Position numbers and translations under genes: made by a program. DNA of 60,278 nt, from the NCBI RefSeq assembly GCF_014649115.1, contig NZ_BMSK01000034.1, positions 1 through 60,278 on the forward strand, read 5' to 3'. Below the pieces are notes generated by a model. That model had not been told where the DNA came from. It ran no database searches and was given only the letters and a program-made list of their open reading frames with translations. The stretch is from Streptomyces eurythermus (lineage in GTDB: Bacteria; Actinomycetota; Actinomycetes; Streptomycetales; Streptomycetaceae). Every line of letters begins with the position of its first letter. Positions within the stretch are counted from its first letter, which is position 1. Shown in pieces: positions 27,715-37,739 of this stretch.

Positions 27715-28773
27715 ATGAACATCCCGTACGGTCACCCGGCAGGGGACGAGGCCCACCCGGGCGAACTGTCACCGGCGGACGTGGACCTCTACCGCGAAGT
27801 CGCCGAGCACGGTCCGCTGCACATGGACGAACTGATGACGCGTCTCATGACGGGTGAGAACCGCGAGGCCGTCGCGCGCAGCATCGCCGTCCTCACCGCG
27901 GCCGGCCTGCTCAGACGTGTCGGGGCGGACCGGCTGGCCGTCGCCGACCCCGCGGACGTGTCGAGCCGGTTCCTCAAGCGCTGGGAGGACCGGGTCCAGG
28001 CCACCCAGCTGGACCTGCTGCGCGTGCGCGGGCAACTCGCCGAACTGGCGCTGATCCACGCCACGCAGCGACACGGCCACGGAGGGCCTCATCTGGAGCG
28101 GCTGGCATCGCTGGAGGACGTGACACGGCTGCTCGACCGGCAGGCCGGCGCATGCACACGGGAAGTGCTCGCCGCCCAGCCCGGCGGTCCCCGTCCCGCG
28201 GCCCAGTTGCTGGCCGCCCGGGACCGGGACCGGCAACTGCTCGAACGGGGCGTCCGGTTGCGGACCCTCTACCAGCACGCCGCACGCTTCCATCCGCCCA
28301 CGGTGAAGTACGCCGAGGAGGTCACCAGACTGGGCGCCGAGGTCCGCACGGTCACCGGCGACCTCGCCCGGTTCATCGTCTTCGACCGCAGCGCCCTCTT
28401 CGTGCCGTTGCAGGACAGCCCCGGTGGCGCGCTGGTCGTCCGCAGCCCCGATCTCATCGCCTTCACCGTGCAGATCTTCGAGTTGCTCTGGTCGTCGGGC
28501 GAACTCATCCACAAGCCACGGGAGAAGTCCTTCGTCCAGGGCATCGCCGACCAGACGAGACGCTCGATCCTCCACCATCTGGTCCAGGGGCACGACGACC
28601 GGACGACCGCGCGCGCCCTCGGCATATCCGTGCGGACCTGCCAGCGGCACGTCTCGGAGATCATGCACCGCGTCGGTGCCACCAACAGATTCCAGCTGGG
28701 CTATCTCATAGGCCGGCACGGCCCCTTGGAGCAGGAGGGATCGATCTCCGCCCTGTCCCTGAAGAAAGGGTGA
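27715..28773 (+). CDS. Transcriptional regulator with TrmB-like N-terminus and LuxR-type HTH
   Basis: 352 aa. The ATG at 27715 has AGGAAGAGGG upstream. Residues about 20-70 form a winged helix (LYREVAEHGPLHMDELMTRL, VARSIAVLTAAGLLRRVG). A central helical and sensor-like region includes FIVFDRSALFVPLQD and VVRSPDLIAFTVQIFELLWS. The C-terminus is a LuxR-type HTH (HHLVQGHDDRTTARALGISV, RTCQRHVSEIMHRVGATNR). Streptomyces uses this layout in many pathway regulators. The gene for a 66-aa exported peptide follows 228 bp downstream in the same direction, so the regulator may sense that peptide; this is an inference. Confidence 0.85.
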   Translation: MNIPYGHPAGDEAHPGELSPADVDLYREVAEHGPLHMDELMTRLMTGENREAVARSIAVLTAAGLLRRVGADRLAVADPADVSSRFLKRWEDRVQATQLDLLRVRGQLAELALIHATQRHGHGGPHLERLASLEDVTRLLDRQAGACTREVLAAQPGGPRPAAQLLAARDRDRQLLERGVRLRTLYQHAARFHPPTVKYAEEVTRLGAEVRTVTGDLARFIVFDRSALFVPLQDSPGGALVVRSPDLIAFTVQIFELLWSSGELIHKPREKSFVQGIADQTRRSILHHLVQGHDDRTTARALGISVRTCQRHVSEIMHRVGATNRFQLGYLIGRHGPLEQEGSISALSLKKG

Positions 28774-29001
28774 CGGGAGTGGGATCACCCCCCGGGAAAG
28801 GCCGCGTCCCAGGGGCGCAATAGCGATCTTCGGCAGATTCGGCCTCCCGCCGCACATTCGTGTTTCCGCCGGTTATGCTCCCGTCGGAGCCGATTCGAAA
28901 GAATGGGCGATCCGCTGGGACTCGTGCTCGACGGCCGTGCGCCGGCCGGCGCCGGCGGCGGTGGTCCGTGCGCCCACACCTTCCTGACAGGAGAACGAAG
29001 C

Positions 29002-29202
29002 ATGACAGCTCGTCCGTCCAGCATCGGTGCCAGAGCCGGCCTCCTCCTCGCTCTGGCCGTCGGCTGCCTCACCGCGTCCCACGCGTCCCACACGCCGGGC
29101 CCGACGGCCGCCACGGTGACCACGTCACTGTCCTCGAACGCCGACACGGGCTGGGGCGCGGCTCCGGCGGGCGACACCGGCTGGGGCCGCCTCGCCGTGT
29201 GA
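29002..29202 (+). CDS. 66-aa secreted peptide with two DTGWG motifs
   Basis: The ATG at 29002 has a strong site (AGGAGAACGAAGC). Residues 1-30 form a signal peptide (TARPSSIGARAGLLLALAVG, then CLTASHASH). The short mature part ends with NADTGWGAAPAGDTGWGRL, so DTGWG occurs twice about 12 residues apart. There is no enzyme domain and no Cys-rich fold. The size, export signal and place next to a TrmB/LuxR-type regulator suggest an extracellular peptide signal or its precursor. The residues upstream of the ATG in the same frame are not protein-like. Confidence 0.7.
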   Translation: MTARPSSIGARAGLLLALAVGCLTASHASHTPGPTAATVTTSLSSNADTGWGAAPAGDTGWGRLAV

Positions 29203-29293
29203 CCGCTGTCCGCCGGCCTACCGGGCCGGCGTGACCGCCGCCCGCCGAGCCGTACGACCCGCGGACGGCGGTGTCCGTTCCTTCCCGCCGGCC

Positions 29294-30751
29294 TCACTGC
29301 GGCCGCGCGGACTCCTGCGCGGCCGCAGTGCTGTCCGCGGCGGCGGCAGCGGGCTGGGGCGGGGGTGCCGGGCGCAGGCCCAGGACGGTCAGGACCAGGC
29401 CGAAGGCGACCACCACGGTGGAGAAGACGAAGACGGACGTGAACACGTCGCTGCCGCTGATCGTGCGCTGCCCGCCGACCAGCACGGCGAACGCGGCGAC
29501 GCCCAGCGCGCCGCCGAACTGACGGGCCGTGGTGTTGAGGCCGCTGGCCGTCGCGAACCGCGCGGGCGGCGCGGAGAAGGCGGCCGAGGCCGACGTCCCC
29601 ATGGTCACCAGCCCCATCCCGATACCGGCCAGCGAGGCCACCGGGAACCACAGCGACCAGAAGGCCGGCCGGTCGCCGAGCGCCAGCACCAGCCAGACGC
29701 CGCAGGCCAGGAAGACCGCCATGCCGGCGATGGCGGCGGTACGCGGCCCGCCGAGCCGGGGCGCGAGACGGCTCATGCCGAGCGCCGCGACGGACGCCGT
29801 GACCGCGCCGGGCGTCATGGCGAGTCCGGCTTCCAGCTCGCTGTAGTGCCAGACATTGGTCAGACACAGCACGCTGGCCAGCAGCCAGGGGTACTGCGCC
29901 ATGCCGTAGAGCAGCGAGACGACGTTGGTGACCGCGAAGGGCCGGTGGCCCAGCAGCGACATCTGCACCGCGGGCGCCGGATGCCGCAGCGAGCGGGGCA
30001 CCAGTACGCCGATGGCCAGCACGCCCGCCGCGAAGACCGCGAGCGTCCGCGGGTCGAGCCAGCCCCAGTCCGGGCCCTCGGTGATGCCGAGGGTCAGGGC
30101 GCCGACGCCGAGCGTCACGCACACGGTGCCGAGGGGGTCGGGGAAGCGGCGGGCGGCCGGGGCCGGCGCGGGCGCAGGCAGCCGGGTGAGCGCGGCCGCG
30201 GTGAGCAGGATGCCGAACGGCAGGTTGATGTAGAAGACCGAACGCCAGCCGAGGCTGTCGACCAGCAGACCGCCCACACTGGGGCCCACCGCCGCGGCGA
30301 ACGCGGACGCCGCGCTCCACACGCCGATCGACCTGACCCGGTGCTCGGCGGGGCCGTCGAGCAGCAGGATGGCGAGCGAGGCCGGGATCATCGCGGCGGC
30401 GCCGGCGCCCTGCACCATGCGCATCGCGATCAGCACGGGCAGGTTGGGGGCGAGCGCGCACAGCAGCGAGGCCACGGTGAAGGTGATGATGCCGCCGGCG
30501 AAGAGCCGGCGGCGCCCCATGACGTCGGCGAGCAGGCCGGCCGAGGCGAGCAGGGCGGCGAAGACCACGGCGTACCCGCTGATCACCCAGGACAGCGCGG
30601 ACAGGGAGGCGTCCGCGAAGTCCCGTTGGAGATCGGGTACGGCCAGGTTGGTCACGGTGGAGTCGAGCATCGCGAGGAACGTGCCGCCTGACGCGGTGAG
30701 CGTCAGGGCGCGTAAGGCACGCGGCGCGGGAGCCGGAGCGGCCTGCTTCAC
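29294..30751 (-). CDS. MFS drug-type exporter (DHA2, 14 helices)
   Basis: 485 aa from the GTG at 30751 with AAGGAG upstream. It shows the DHA2 signature LDSTVTNLAVPDLQRDF in helix 1, SWVISGYAVVFAALL, motif A LLADVMGRRRLF, RMVQGAGAAAMIPASLAIL and motif C SAFAAAVGPSVGGLLVD, then fourteen hydrophobic segments to about residue 455. The C-terminal tail is Ala/Pro-rich. It lies 36 bp after the ferritin-like enzyme gene, so the two form one operon. It is the likely exporter of, or self-resistance factor for, the cluster product. Confidence 0.92.
   Translation of the reverse strand: MKQAAPAPAPRALRALTLTASGGTFLAMLDSTVTNLAVPDLQRDFADASLSALSWVISGYAVVFAALLASAGLLADVMGRRRLFAGGIITFTVASLLCALAPNLPVLIAMRMVQGAGAAAMIPASLAILLLDGPAEHRVRSIGVWSAASAFAAAVGPSVGGLLVDSLGWRSVFYINLPFGILLTAAALTRLPAPAPAPAARRFPDPLGTVCVTLGVGALTLGITEGPDWGWLDPRTLAVFAAGVLAIGVLVPRSLRHPAPAVQMSLLGHRPFAVTNVVSLLYGMAQYPWLLASVLCLTNVWHYSELEAGLAMTPGAVTASVAALGMSRLAPRLGGPRTAAIAGMAVFLACGVWLVLALGDRPAFWSLWFPVASLAGIGMGLVTMGTSASAAFSAPPARFATASGLNTTARQFGGALGVAAFAVLVGGQRTISGSDVFTSVFVFSTVVVAFGLVLTVLGLRPAPPPQPAAAAADSTAAAQESARPQ
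29295..29330. terminator. Perfect 14-bp hairpin at the end of the exporter gene
   Basis: CACTGCGGCCGCGC at 29295-29308 pairs perfectly with 29317-29330 around an 8-base loop. It spans the exporter's last codons and stop, and also lies about 90 bp past the peptide gene stop. It can therefore serve as a shared terminator for the convergent genes. Confidence 0.65.
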
Positions 30752-30787
30752 TGGTGAGCACTCCTTGAGTGGACTGGTGTGGTGCGG

Positions 30788-31870
30788 TCACGCCTCCCCG
30801 GACGCCAGCCGGATGGTTTGCTCGACCTGCGCGACCCGCTCCTTGTCGAATGCTTCCGCGATGTCGTCGTCCTGCTTGGCCAGCGTGTCGATGTCCTGCT
30901 GCTCGAAGCCGATGATTCCCATGCCCGCGAACGTGTCCCGCATACGGGTACCGAAGAGGCCGATGTCCTTGAGCGTAGGCACGATCCGCGAGAACAGGTA
31001 GGTCTGGAACATGCGGTAGTGCTCGGATGATCGCATATGGCTGATGCAGTCGTCAGCGTCCACGTCGAGATTCCGCCAGACTTCCTCGCCCAGGAAGCGC
31101 TGTTGCATCAGATGGCATGCCTCCGCGCAGAACTCCTCGCGTTCGTTCCGTTCCGTTTCGGTCAGTTCGGGATAGTAATCACGCAACGCCAGCCTCCCGA
31201 AAGCGACATGACGCGCCTCGTCCTGCATCACGTAGGCATTCAGCGCCTTGGCCAAGGGCTCGCTGGCGTGGTCCCGGATCAAGCTGAAGGCGGCAAGGGC
31301 CAGTCCCTCGATCAGCACCTGCATACCGAGATACGTCATGTCCCACCGGGAATCCGCGATCACGTCGTTGAGCAGCGCCTTCAGCCCCGGGTTGATGGGA
31401 TAGGCCAGGCGCAGCTTCTCCCGCAGATACCGGGAGTACACCTCGACGTGCCGGGCCTCGTCCATCACCTGGGTCGCCGCGTAGAACTTGGAGTCGAGGT
31501 CGGGAACCGTGTGCACGATCTTCGACGAGCAGATGAGCGCACCCTGTTCACCGTGCAGGAACTGGGAGAACTGCCAGGCGGCCAGGTGGTGGCGGACCGT
31601 GCCCCGCTCCTTGGCGCCGAGCCGCTCCCACACCCGGGTCCCGTAGATCGCGATCGTCTCCTCGGGCACCCCCATGGGGTCGTCCAGGTCGATCTCGGTG
31701 GACCAGTCGATCCGTTCGTTGGCGTCCCACTGCTTCTGTTTGCCCTTTTCGTACAGGCCGAGCAGCCGGTCACGCCCCTCGTCATACTCCCAGTCGAAGA
31801 CCGTGGTGGAACCGTCGGGGACCTGCCACCGGGTCTGTTCGACGGGCAGCGCGTAGATGCGAGTGCTCAC
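30788..31870 (-). CDS. Ferritin-like diiron oxygenase-type protein
   Basis: 360 aa from the GTG at 31870 with GGAGAAGGG upstream. Two iron-ligand blocks are clear: Glu in SQFLHGEQGAL with DEARHVEVYSRYL (about 100-150), and IEGLALAAF with MQDEARHVAFGR (about 190-225). The E...ExxH plus E...ExxH pattern is that of ferritin-like diiron oxygenases and desaturases. Biosynthetic relatives carry out N-oxygenation, hydroxylation or desaturation, so it may tailor the NRPS product; the substrate cannot be read from sequence. A GGGATATCCC box lies 65 bp before the start, and the exporter gene follows. Confidence 0.85.
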   Translation of the reverse strand: MSTRIYALPVEQTRWQVPDGSTTVFDWEYDEGRDRLLGLYEKGKQKQWDANERIDWSTEIDLDDPMGVPEETIAIYGTRVWERLGAKERGTVRHHLAAWQFSQFLHGEQGALICSSKIVHTVPDLDSKFYAATQVMDEARHVEVYSRYLREKLRLAYPINPGLKALLNDVIADSRWDMTYLGMQVLIEGLALAAFSLIRDHASEPLAKALNAYVMQDEARHVAFGRLALRDYYPELTETERNEREEFCAEACHLMQQRFLGEEVWRNLDVDADDCISHMRSSEHYRMFQTYLFSRIVPTLKDIGLFGTRMRDTFAGMGIIGFEQQDIDTLAKQDDDIAEAFDKERVAQVEQTIRLASGEA

Positions 31871-31934
31871 GAAAATCCCTTCTCCGGGGTGACCGCCTCG
31901 TCAGTCTGGAGGAGCGGCGCCCCCGGATGCAGCG

Positions 31935-31949
31935 GGGATATCCCTGGGT
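31935..31949. promoter_or_regulatory. GGGATATCCCTGGGT box in a divergent promoter region
   Basis: GGGATATCCC is a perfect palindrome fitting GGGAWWTCCC. With the following TGGGT it matches 14 of 15 bases of the element at 53933-53947. It sits in the 305-bp gap between the diiron/exporter operon (leftward) and the LAL regulator gene (rightward); no gene lies in that gap. Confidence 0.6.
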
Positions 31950-32175
31950 TTTCCCCGGCCGGCCGTCGCGCGGCCCCGGGGGCATCTTCGCGTTTCCGCC
32001 TGTCGTGATGACGTCGATCTCCGCCCCGCCACCGCGGCGAGTGCCGTCGGCTAGGGTGACGTCTTTGTGAACGAGCCGACGCTTCCCCGAACTTGACGGC
32101 CGGAAGTCTTTCACTCGCCACGGCGGCTCGCTCACACGTATCAGCCATGACCCGCATCAGCTGAGAGGGACATCG

Positions 32176-35037
32176 GTGGATCATGCTGTCAACAGTGATC
32201 AGGATTTCGCCGGGGGGAACCGGGGACTGGTCGGCCGCAGAGCGACGCTGGAATCCCTGGAGCACTCCCTGACCCAGTTACAGGCGACCGGCACTCCCCG
32301 CGTGGTCCTGGTGACCGGCGACCCGGGCGTGGGCAAGACGGCACTGCTCGGGGAGTTCGCGGACAAGGCACGCGCCCGGGACGCCGTGGTGGCCACCGGG
32401 CGGGCCGGCGCGTCCCTGGGCACGTCCCTGGGCGCGTTCGCCGACGCCTTCGACGAACAGCGCGAACTGGTACGCACCGTGCTGGCCGACTGGCCGCGGG
32501 AACGCCGCGAGCTGATGACCCGCATCCTCCGCGGCGAGCACGCGCGCCATGATGTGGCCGCGGCCGAGGGGCAGCCGGGGCGCAGAGTGGTCCACGAACT
32601 CGTCGAGGCCCTCGCCAGACCCAGCCTCGTGCTGGTCCTCGACGACCTGCACCTGGCCGACCCGGACTCCCTCGATCTGCTCGCCGGGCTGCTGCGCCGG
32701 CCGCCACGGGCCCGGTTCCTGGCCGTCCTCGGCTACCGCGACCGGCAGACACCGGAGCGGCTGCGCACGGCCGTCCACGGCCGGTCGGAGCGGATCGCGC
32801 TCGACCACCTCCCGCTGACGCCGCTGTCCGAACAGGACGTCGACCTGCTGCTCACCGGCACCACCGCCCTGTGCCGCAAGGAGCTGTACCGCCGCAGCGG
32901 TGGCAATCCCGGCTATCTGCGCATGCTCCTCACCGAGCGCTCCGCCGAGGCGCGCGCCGGCATCCTCGACGAACTGGTCCCGCTTTCACCGCCGGTGCGC
33001 CGTACCGTGCAGGCGGCGGCGATCATCGGCTGCGAGTTCGACGCGGAACTGCTGACGCGGCTGCTGGAGGAACCCGAGACGGCCGTGCTGGCGGCGCTCG
33101 GCGAACTGGTGCGCCGCGACATCGTCCGGCCGGTGGCCGCCGGCCACCACTTCGTCTTCCGCCACCCGGTGGTGCACCGCGCGATCTACGACGCGGGCGA
33201 TCTGGCGTGGCGGGTGGAGATGCACGCGCGGGCCGAGGAGGCGCTGCGCGGCCGCGGCGCGTCGGCGATCGAGCGGGCCCCGCACGTGGAGCAGTGCATC
33301 AGGTTCGCGGAGTCGGAGGCGGTCGACCTGCTGTGCACGGCGGCCCGTTCGGTGGCGGCCACGGAACCGGCCCGCGCCGCGGCCTGGTTCCGCACCGCCC
33401 TGCGGGTGCTGCCGCGCGGCGCCGGTCTCGCGGTGCCCAGGGCCCGGCTGCAGACGGAGCTGGCGCGTGCCCTGGCGGACCGGGGCCGGCTCCGCGAGGC
33501 CAGGGAACTCGTCCACGAGGCGCTGCGCGTGCTGCCGCGGGAACCCGCCGCCGACCACGCCGAGGCGGTCGTGCTCGCCGCCACCGTGCAGCGGATGCTC
33601 GGTGCCCGCGAGGAGACCGAGGTGATGCTGCGCCGGGAGCTGGACGATCTGCCGTCCCAGGACGAGGTGGTCGCCGCCGCCCTCAAGTGCCAGCTGGCGG
33701 CCGGTCAGCTCTACACCGCCTGCCACGACGGAAGCGCCGTCCGGTGGACCGAGGAGGCCCTGGAGGTCGCGGGCCGCACCGGCCGGCGCGCGTTGCAGGG
33801 CTCCTGCCTCAGCCTGCTCGCCCTGATCGAGGCGGCCGAAGGCGGCGGGCGGTCCGGGACCGGACGGCTTGCCGAGGCGGTCCGGATCCTGGACGGCATG
33901 CTCGACGACGAACTGGCCGGCAGCCTCGACGCCGCCCTGTGGATCGGCTGGAGCGAGATCCTCGGCTGCGCCTGGGACGACGCCCTGCGTCACTTCCGCA
34001 AGGCCGTCGACTTCGCCACCCGCACCGGCCACCTGCTCTATCTGCCGCACCTGCTGGTGGGCCAGTCCTACGCCCTGTTCGCCCGGGGCGAGCTGTCCGA
34101 GGCCCGGATCGCCGCCGAGCACGCGGTCCACCTGACCGCGGACGCGGAGTGCCTGGAGGGGGTGATCAACGCGCACGCCATGCAGGCACTCGTCGACGTC
34201 GCCCGGGGACACACGGACCGCGCCCTCGAAGCCGCGCTCACCGCGACCGTCCACCCCCGCCACTCGGCGAGCAACTGGAAGGAGGCGATGGCCCTGCGCA
34301 TCCTGGCCGAGGCACGGCTGGCGAGCGGCGATCACGAGGGGTGCCTGGCGGTGGTCTCCGAGGCCGGCGGCCCGGACCTGCCGACGGCGGACGCCGGCTC
34401 CCGCCCGGTCTGGTACGAGATGCTCACCCGCGCCGAGCTGTCCGCCGAGCGGTACGCCCGGGCCGCCTACTGGGCCGCCCGGGCCGCCTCCGCCGACCCC
34501 TGCGGGGCCATGGCGGAACTGGCCCGGGCGCAGGTGCTCACGCACACCGACCCCGGGCAGGCGCTGGGCCCCGCCGAGCGTGCCGTGGCGGGGCTGGAGT
34601 CCTCGGGGCGGGTGCTCGACGCGCTGCGGGCGCGGATCGTGCTGGGGGTCGCTCTGTGGCACCAGGACCGTTTCGACGACGCGGCACGGGAGCTGAAGGC
34701 CGCGGGGGCGGCCCTCGACCAGTGTGGCGCGGTACCGCTGGCCCGGGCGGCCCGCCAGGAGCGGCGCAGACTCGCGGCGCGTGCCCCGCGGGCCAGGGGA
34801 CCGGTCGGTGGTTCGGACATCCTGCCGGCCCTGACCGGCCGGGAACGGCAGATCGCGGATCTCGTCGGGGAGGGGCTGACCAACCGGCTGATCGCCAGAC
34901 GGCTGCACATCGCGGAGAAGACCGTCGAGATGCATCTGTCGCGTGTCTTCGCGAAGCTCGGCGTGTCCAACCGGGCCGCGGTGGCGGCCGTGATCACCCG
35001 GGAGCCGCCCGGCTGGGCGACGCCCAGGCCGGCGTGA
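32176..35037 (+). CDS. LAL-type (large ATP-binding LuxR) regulator
   Basis: 953 aa from the GTG at 32176, with GAGAGGGA upstream. An AAA/STAND ATPase domain opens it: Walker A VTGDPGVGKTALLG (about 47-56) and Walker B LVLVLDDLHLADPDSLDLL (about 150). A long TPR-like helical region fills residues about 350-870. The C-terminus is a LuxR HTH (LTGRERQIADLVGEGLTNRL, IAEKTVEMHLSRVFAKLGVS). Such regulators activate many polyketide and peptide clusters. It is divergent from the diiron/exporter operon and shares the box at 31935 with it. Confidence 0.93.
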   Translation: MDHAVNSDQDFAGGNRGLVGRRATLESLEHSLTQLQATGTPRVVLVTGDPGVGKTALLGEFADKARARDAVVATGRAGASLGTSLGAFADAFDEQRELVRTVLADWPRERRELMTRILRGEHARHDVAAAEGQPGRRVVHELVEALARPSLVLVLDDLHLADPDSLDLLAGLLRRPPRARFLAVLGYRDRQTPERLRTAVHGRSERIALDHLPLTPLSEQDVDLLLTGTTALCRKELYRRSGGNPGYLRMLLTERSAEARAGILDELVPLSPPVRRTVQAAAIIGCEFDAELLTRLLEEPETAVLAALGELVRRDIVRPVAAGHHFVFRHPVVHRAIYDAGDLAWRVEMHARAEEALRGRGASAIERAPHVEQCIRFAESEAVDLLCTAARSVAATEPARAAAWFRTALRVLPRGAGLAVPRARLQTELARALADRGRLREARELVHEALRVLPREPAADHAEAVVLAATVQRMLGAREETEVMLRRELDDLPSQDEVVAAALKCQLAAGQLYTACHDGSAVRWTEEALEVAGRTGRRALQGSCLSLLALIEAAEGGGRSGTGRLAEAVRILDGMLDDELAGSLDAALWIGWSEILGCAWDDALRHFRKAVDFATRTGHLLYLPHLLVGQSYALFARGELSEARIAAEHAVHLTADAECLEGVINAHAMQALVDVARGHTDRALEAALTATVHPRHSASNWKEAMALRILAEARLASGDHEGCLAVVSEAGGPDLPTADAGSRPVWYEMLTRAELSAERYARAAYWAARAASADPCGAMAELARAQVLTHTDPGQALGPAERAVAGLESSGRVLDALRARIVLGVALWHQDRFDDAARELKAAGAALDQCGAVPLARAARQERRRLAARAPRARGPVGGSDILPALTGRERQIADLVGEGLTNRLIARRLHIAEKTVEMHLSRVFAKLGVSNRAAVAAVITREPPGWATPRPA

Positions 35038-35301
35038 GGTCCGGGCCCGTCCCCTCCCGGAGCGGGTCCCGCACCGCTTGGGGCCGGTCCCCGCCGGATG
35101 CCGGCGGGTCCTGAAGTGCGGGGCCCTCGGCGCTTCCGGCCGGCCCCAGCGGGATGCCGGCGATGGCGCCGACGAAGCGGGCGAGCATCCCGGCGACGGT
35201 GTCGGCCGGGTCCTCCTCCCCGCGCGCCTGCTCCCCGGGGTCGTGTGCGCTCTCCGCGTACGGCAGGACCCACCTCGGTACGATCACGCGTGCCGCCTTC
35301 C

Positions 35302-35305
<4 letters not shown>
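34994..35305 (-). CDS. Small protein coupled to the carboxylase beta subunit
   Basis: 103 aa. Its GTG overlaps the TGA of the carboxylase gene (GTGA at 35302-35305). Residues 1-18 are basic and hydrophobic (RKAARVIVPRWVLPYA); a helix GMLARFVGAIAGIPLG follows near 40; the rest is Pro/Gly-rich. Its 3' end overlaps the convergent LAL gene by 44 bp. Its position is where the small epsilon subunit of actinobacterial acyl-CoA carboxylases is often encoded, but the sequence does not show the usual epsilon motif (VVRGxPTxEELAAL). The function is therefore open. Confidence 0.5.
35090..35108. terminator. Short GC hairpin downstream of the LAL gene
   Basis: CCCGCCGG and CCGGCGGG form a perfect 8-bp stem around ATG, about 50 bp after the LAL regulator stop. 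It may end that transcript, although it lies inside the small convergent gene. Confidence 0.4.
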
Positions 35306-36905
<1,600 letters not shown>

Positions 36906-36909
<4 letters not shown>

Positions 36910-37505
36910 CGGGCTCCTTGTGCGGCGGCGCCGTGGCGGGCACCGAAGGCGTGGGCGAACTCGGTGGTCATGCGCCCGACGGTGGACAGCTGCTCCTGGA
37001 CGCGCGTACCGCGCCCGCCCTGCGCGGTCAGCGCCACGCCGAGCGGCACCGGCCAGCCCCGCAGGGCGTGCACGATGGAGCGGAGCGCGGCCATCGTGGT
37101 GCCCCCGGACTGGGGGCCGTCGCAGCTGACCACACAGCCCACCGCCCTGCCGTGCAGGTAGGGCCGGTGGTCCTCGCGCAGGTCCTCCAGGAAGTCGAGG
37201 GCGTTCTTCAGCAGCGCGGCGACCCCTCCGTGGTAGCTGGGGGTGGCCAGGACGACGCCGTCCGCGCGGGCCAGCAGGGCCAGCATGTGCCGGACGGCGG
37301 GCCCGCGTTCGCGGTGGTGCGGCAGGAACAGCGGAAGTGTCCCGAGGAAGGCGCCGTCCAGCTTCACGGTGCGGGCGCCGGACGCCTCCGCGCCCCGCAG
37401 CGCCAGGGTCAGCGCCCAGTCGGTGGTGGAGTCCGCCCGGCCGGTGCCGCCCACTCCCACCACCAGGGGCCCGTCGCCCCCGGCGGTCGTCCCGCCGCCG
37501 TTCAC
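36906..37505 (-). CDS. NADPH-dependent FMN reductase
   Basis: 199 aa. The GTG at 37505 overlaps the MbtH stop (GTGA), which fixes the start. The flavodoxin-like fold shows LVVGVGGTGRADSTTDWAL (phosphate loop), LARADGVVLATPSYHGGVAA with LLKNALDFLEDL (flavin contact, typical GS-YHGS-like motif) and a VSCDGPQSGG loop. It reduces FMN with NADPH and probably supplies FMNH2 to the luciferase-like monooxygenase domain in the NRPS of the same operon. Its stop overlaps the carboxylase start (ATGA). Confidence 0.88.
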
Positions 37506-37714
37506 CGGCCGGCGGTGCGCAGGCTCAGTGGCCGCATGTCGGTCCACACCCGCTCGATGTGCTCCAGGCACTCGGCCCGGCCACCGGAGAACCCCTCCCG
37601 GCGCCAGCCCCCGGGGACCGGCAGGCCGGCGTCCCACAGGGCGTACTGTTCCTCGTCGTTGACGACCACCGCGTACGCGGCGGTGCCGGTGTGCTCGGTG
37701 TGTTCGGCGGTCAT
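37502..37714 (-). CDS. MbtH-like protein
   Basis: 70 aa from the ATG at 37714 with GGGAGAGGGAC upstream. It shows the MbtH pattern: YAVVVNDEEQYALWDAGLPV, then PGGWRREGFSGGRAECLEHI and ERVWTDMRPLSL, with the conserved tryptophans and the xxGW, C-L-x-I and W-x-DMRPLSL motifs. MbtH proteins bind A domains and are needed for their solubility or activity. It should partner one or more of the three A domains encoded upstream. Confidence 0.97.
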   Translation of the reverse strand: MTAEHTEHTGTAAYAVVVNDEEQYALWDAGLPVPGGWRREGFSGGRAECLEHIERVWTDMRPLSLRTAGR

Positions 37715-37739
37715 GTCCCTCTCCCTTGACTGGTCCTGG

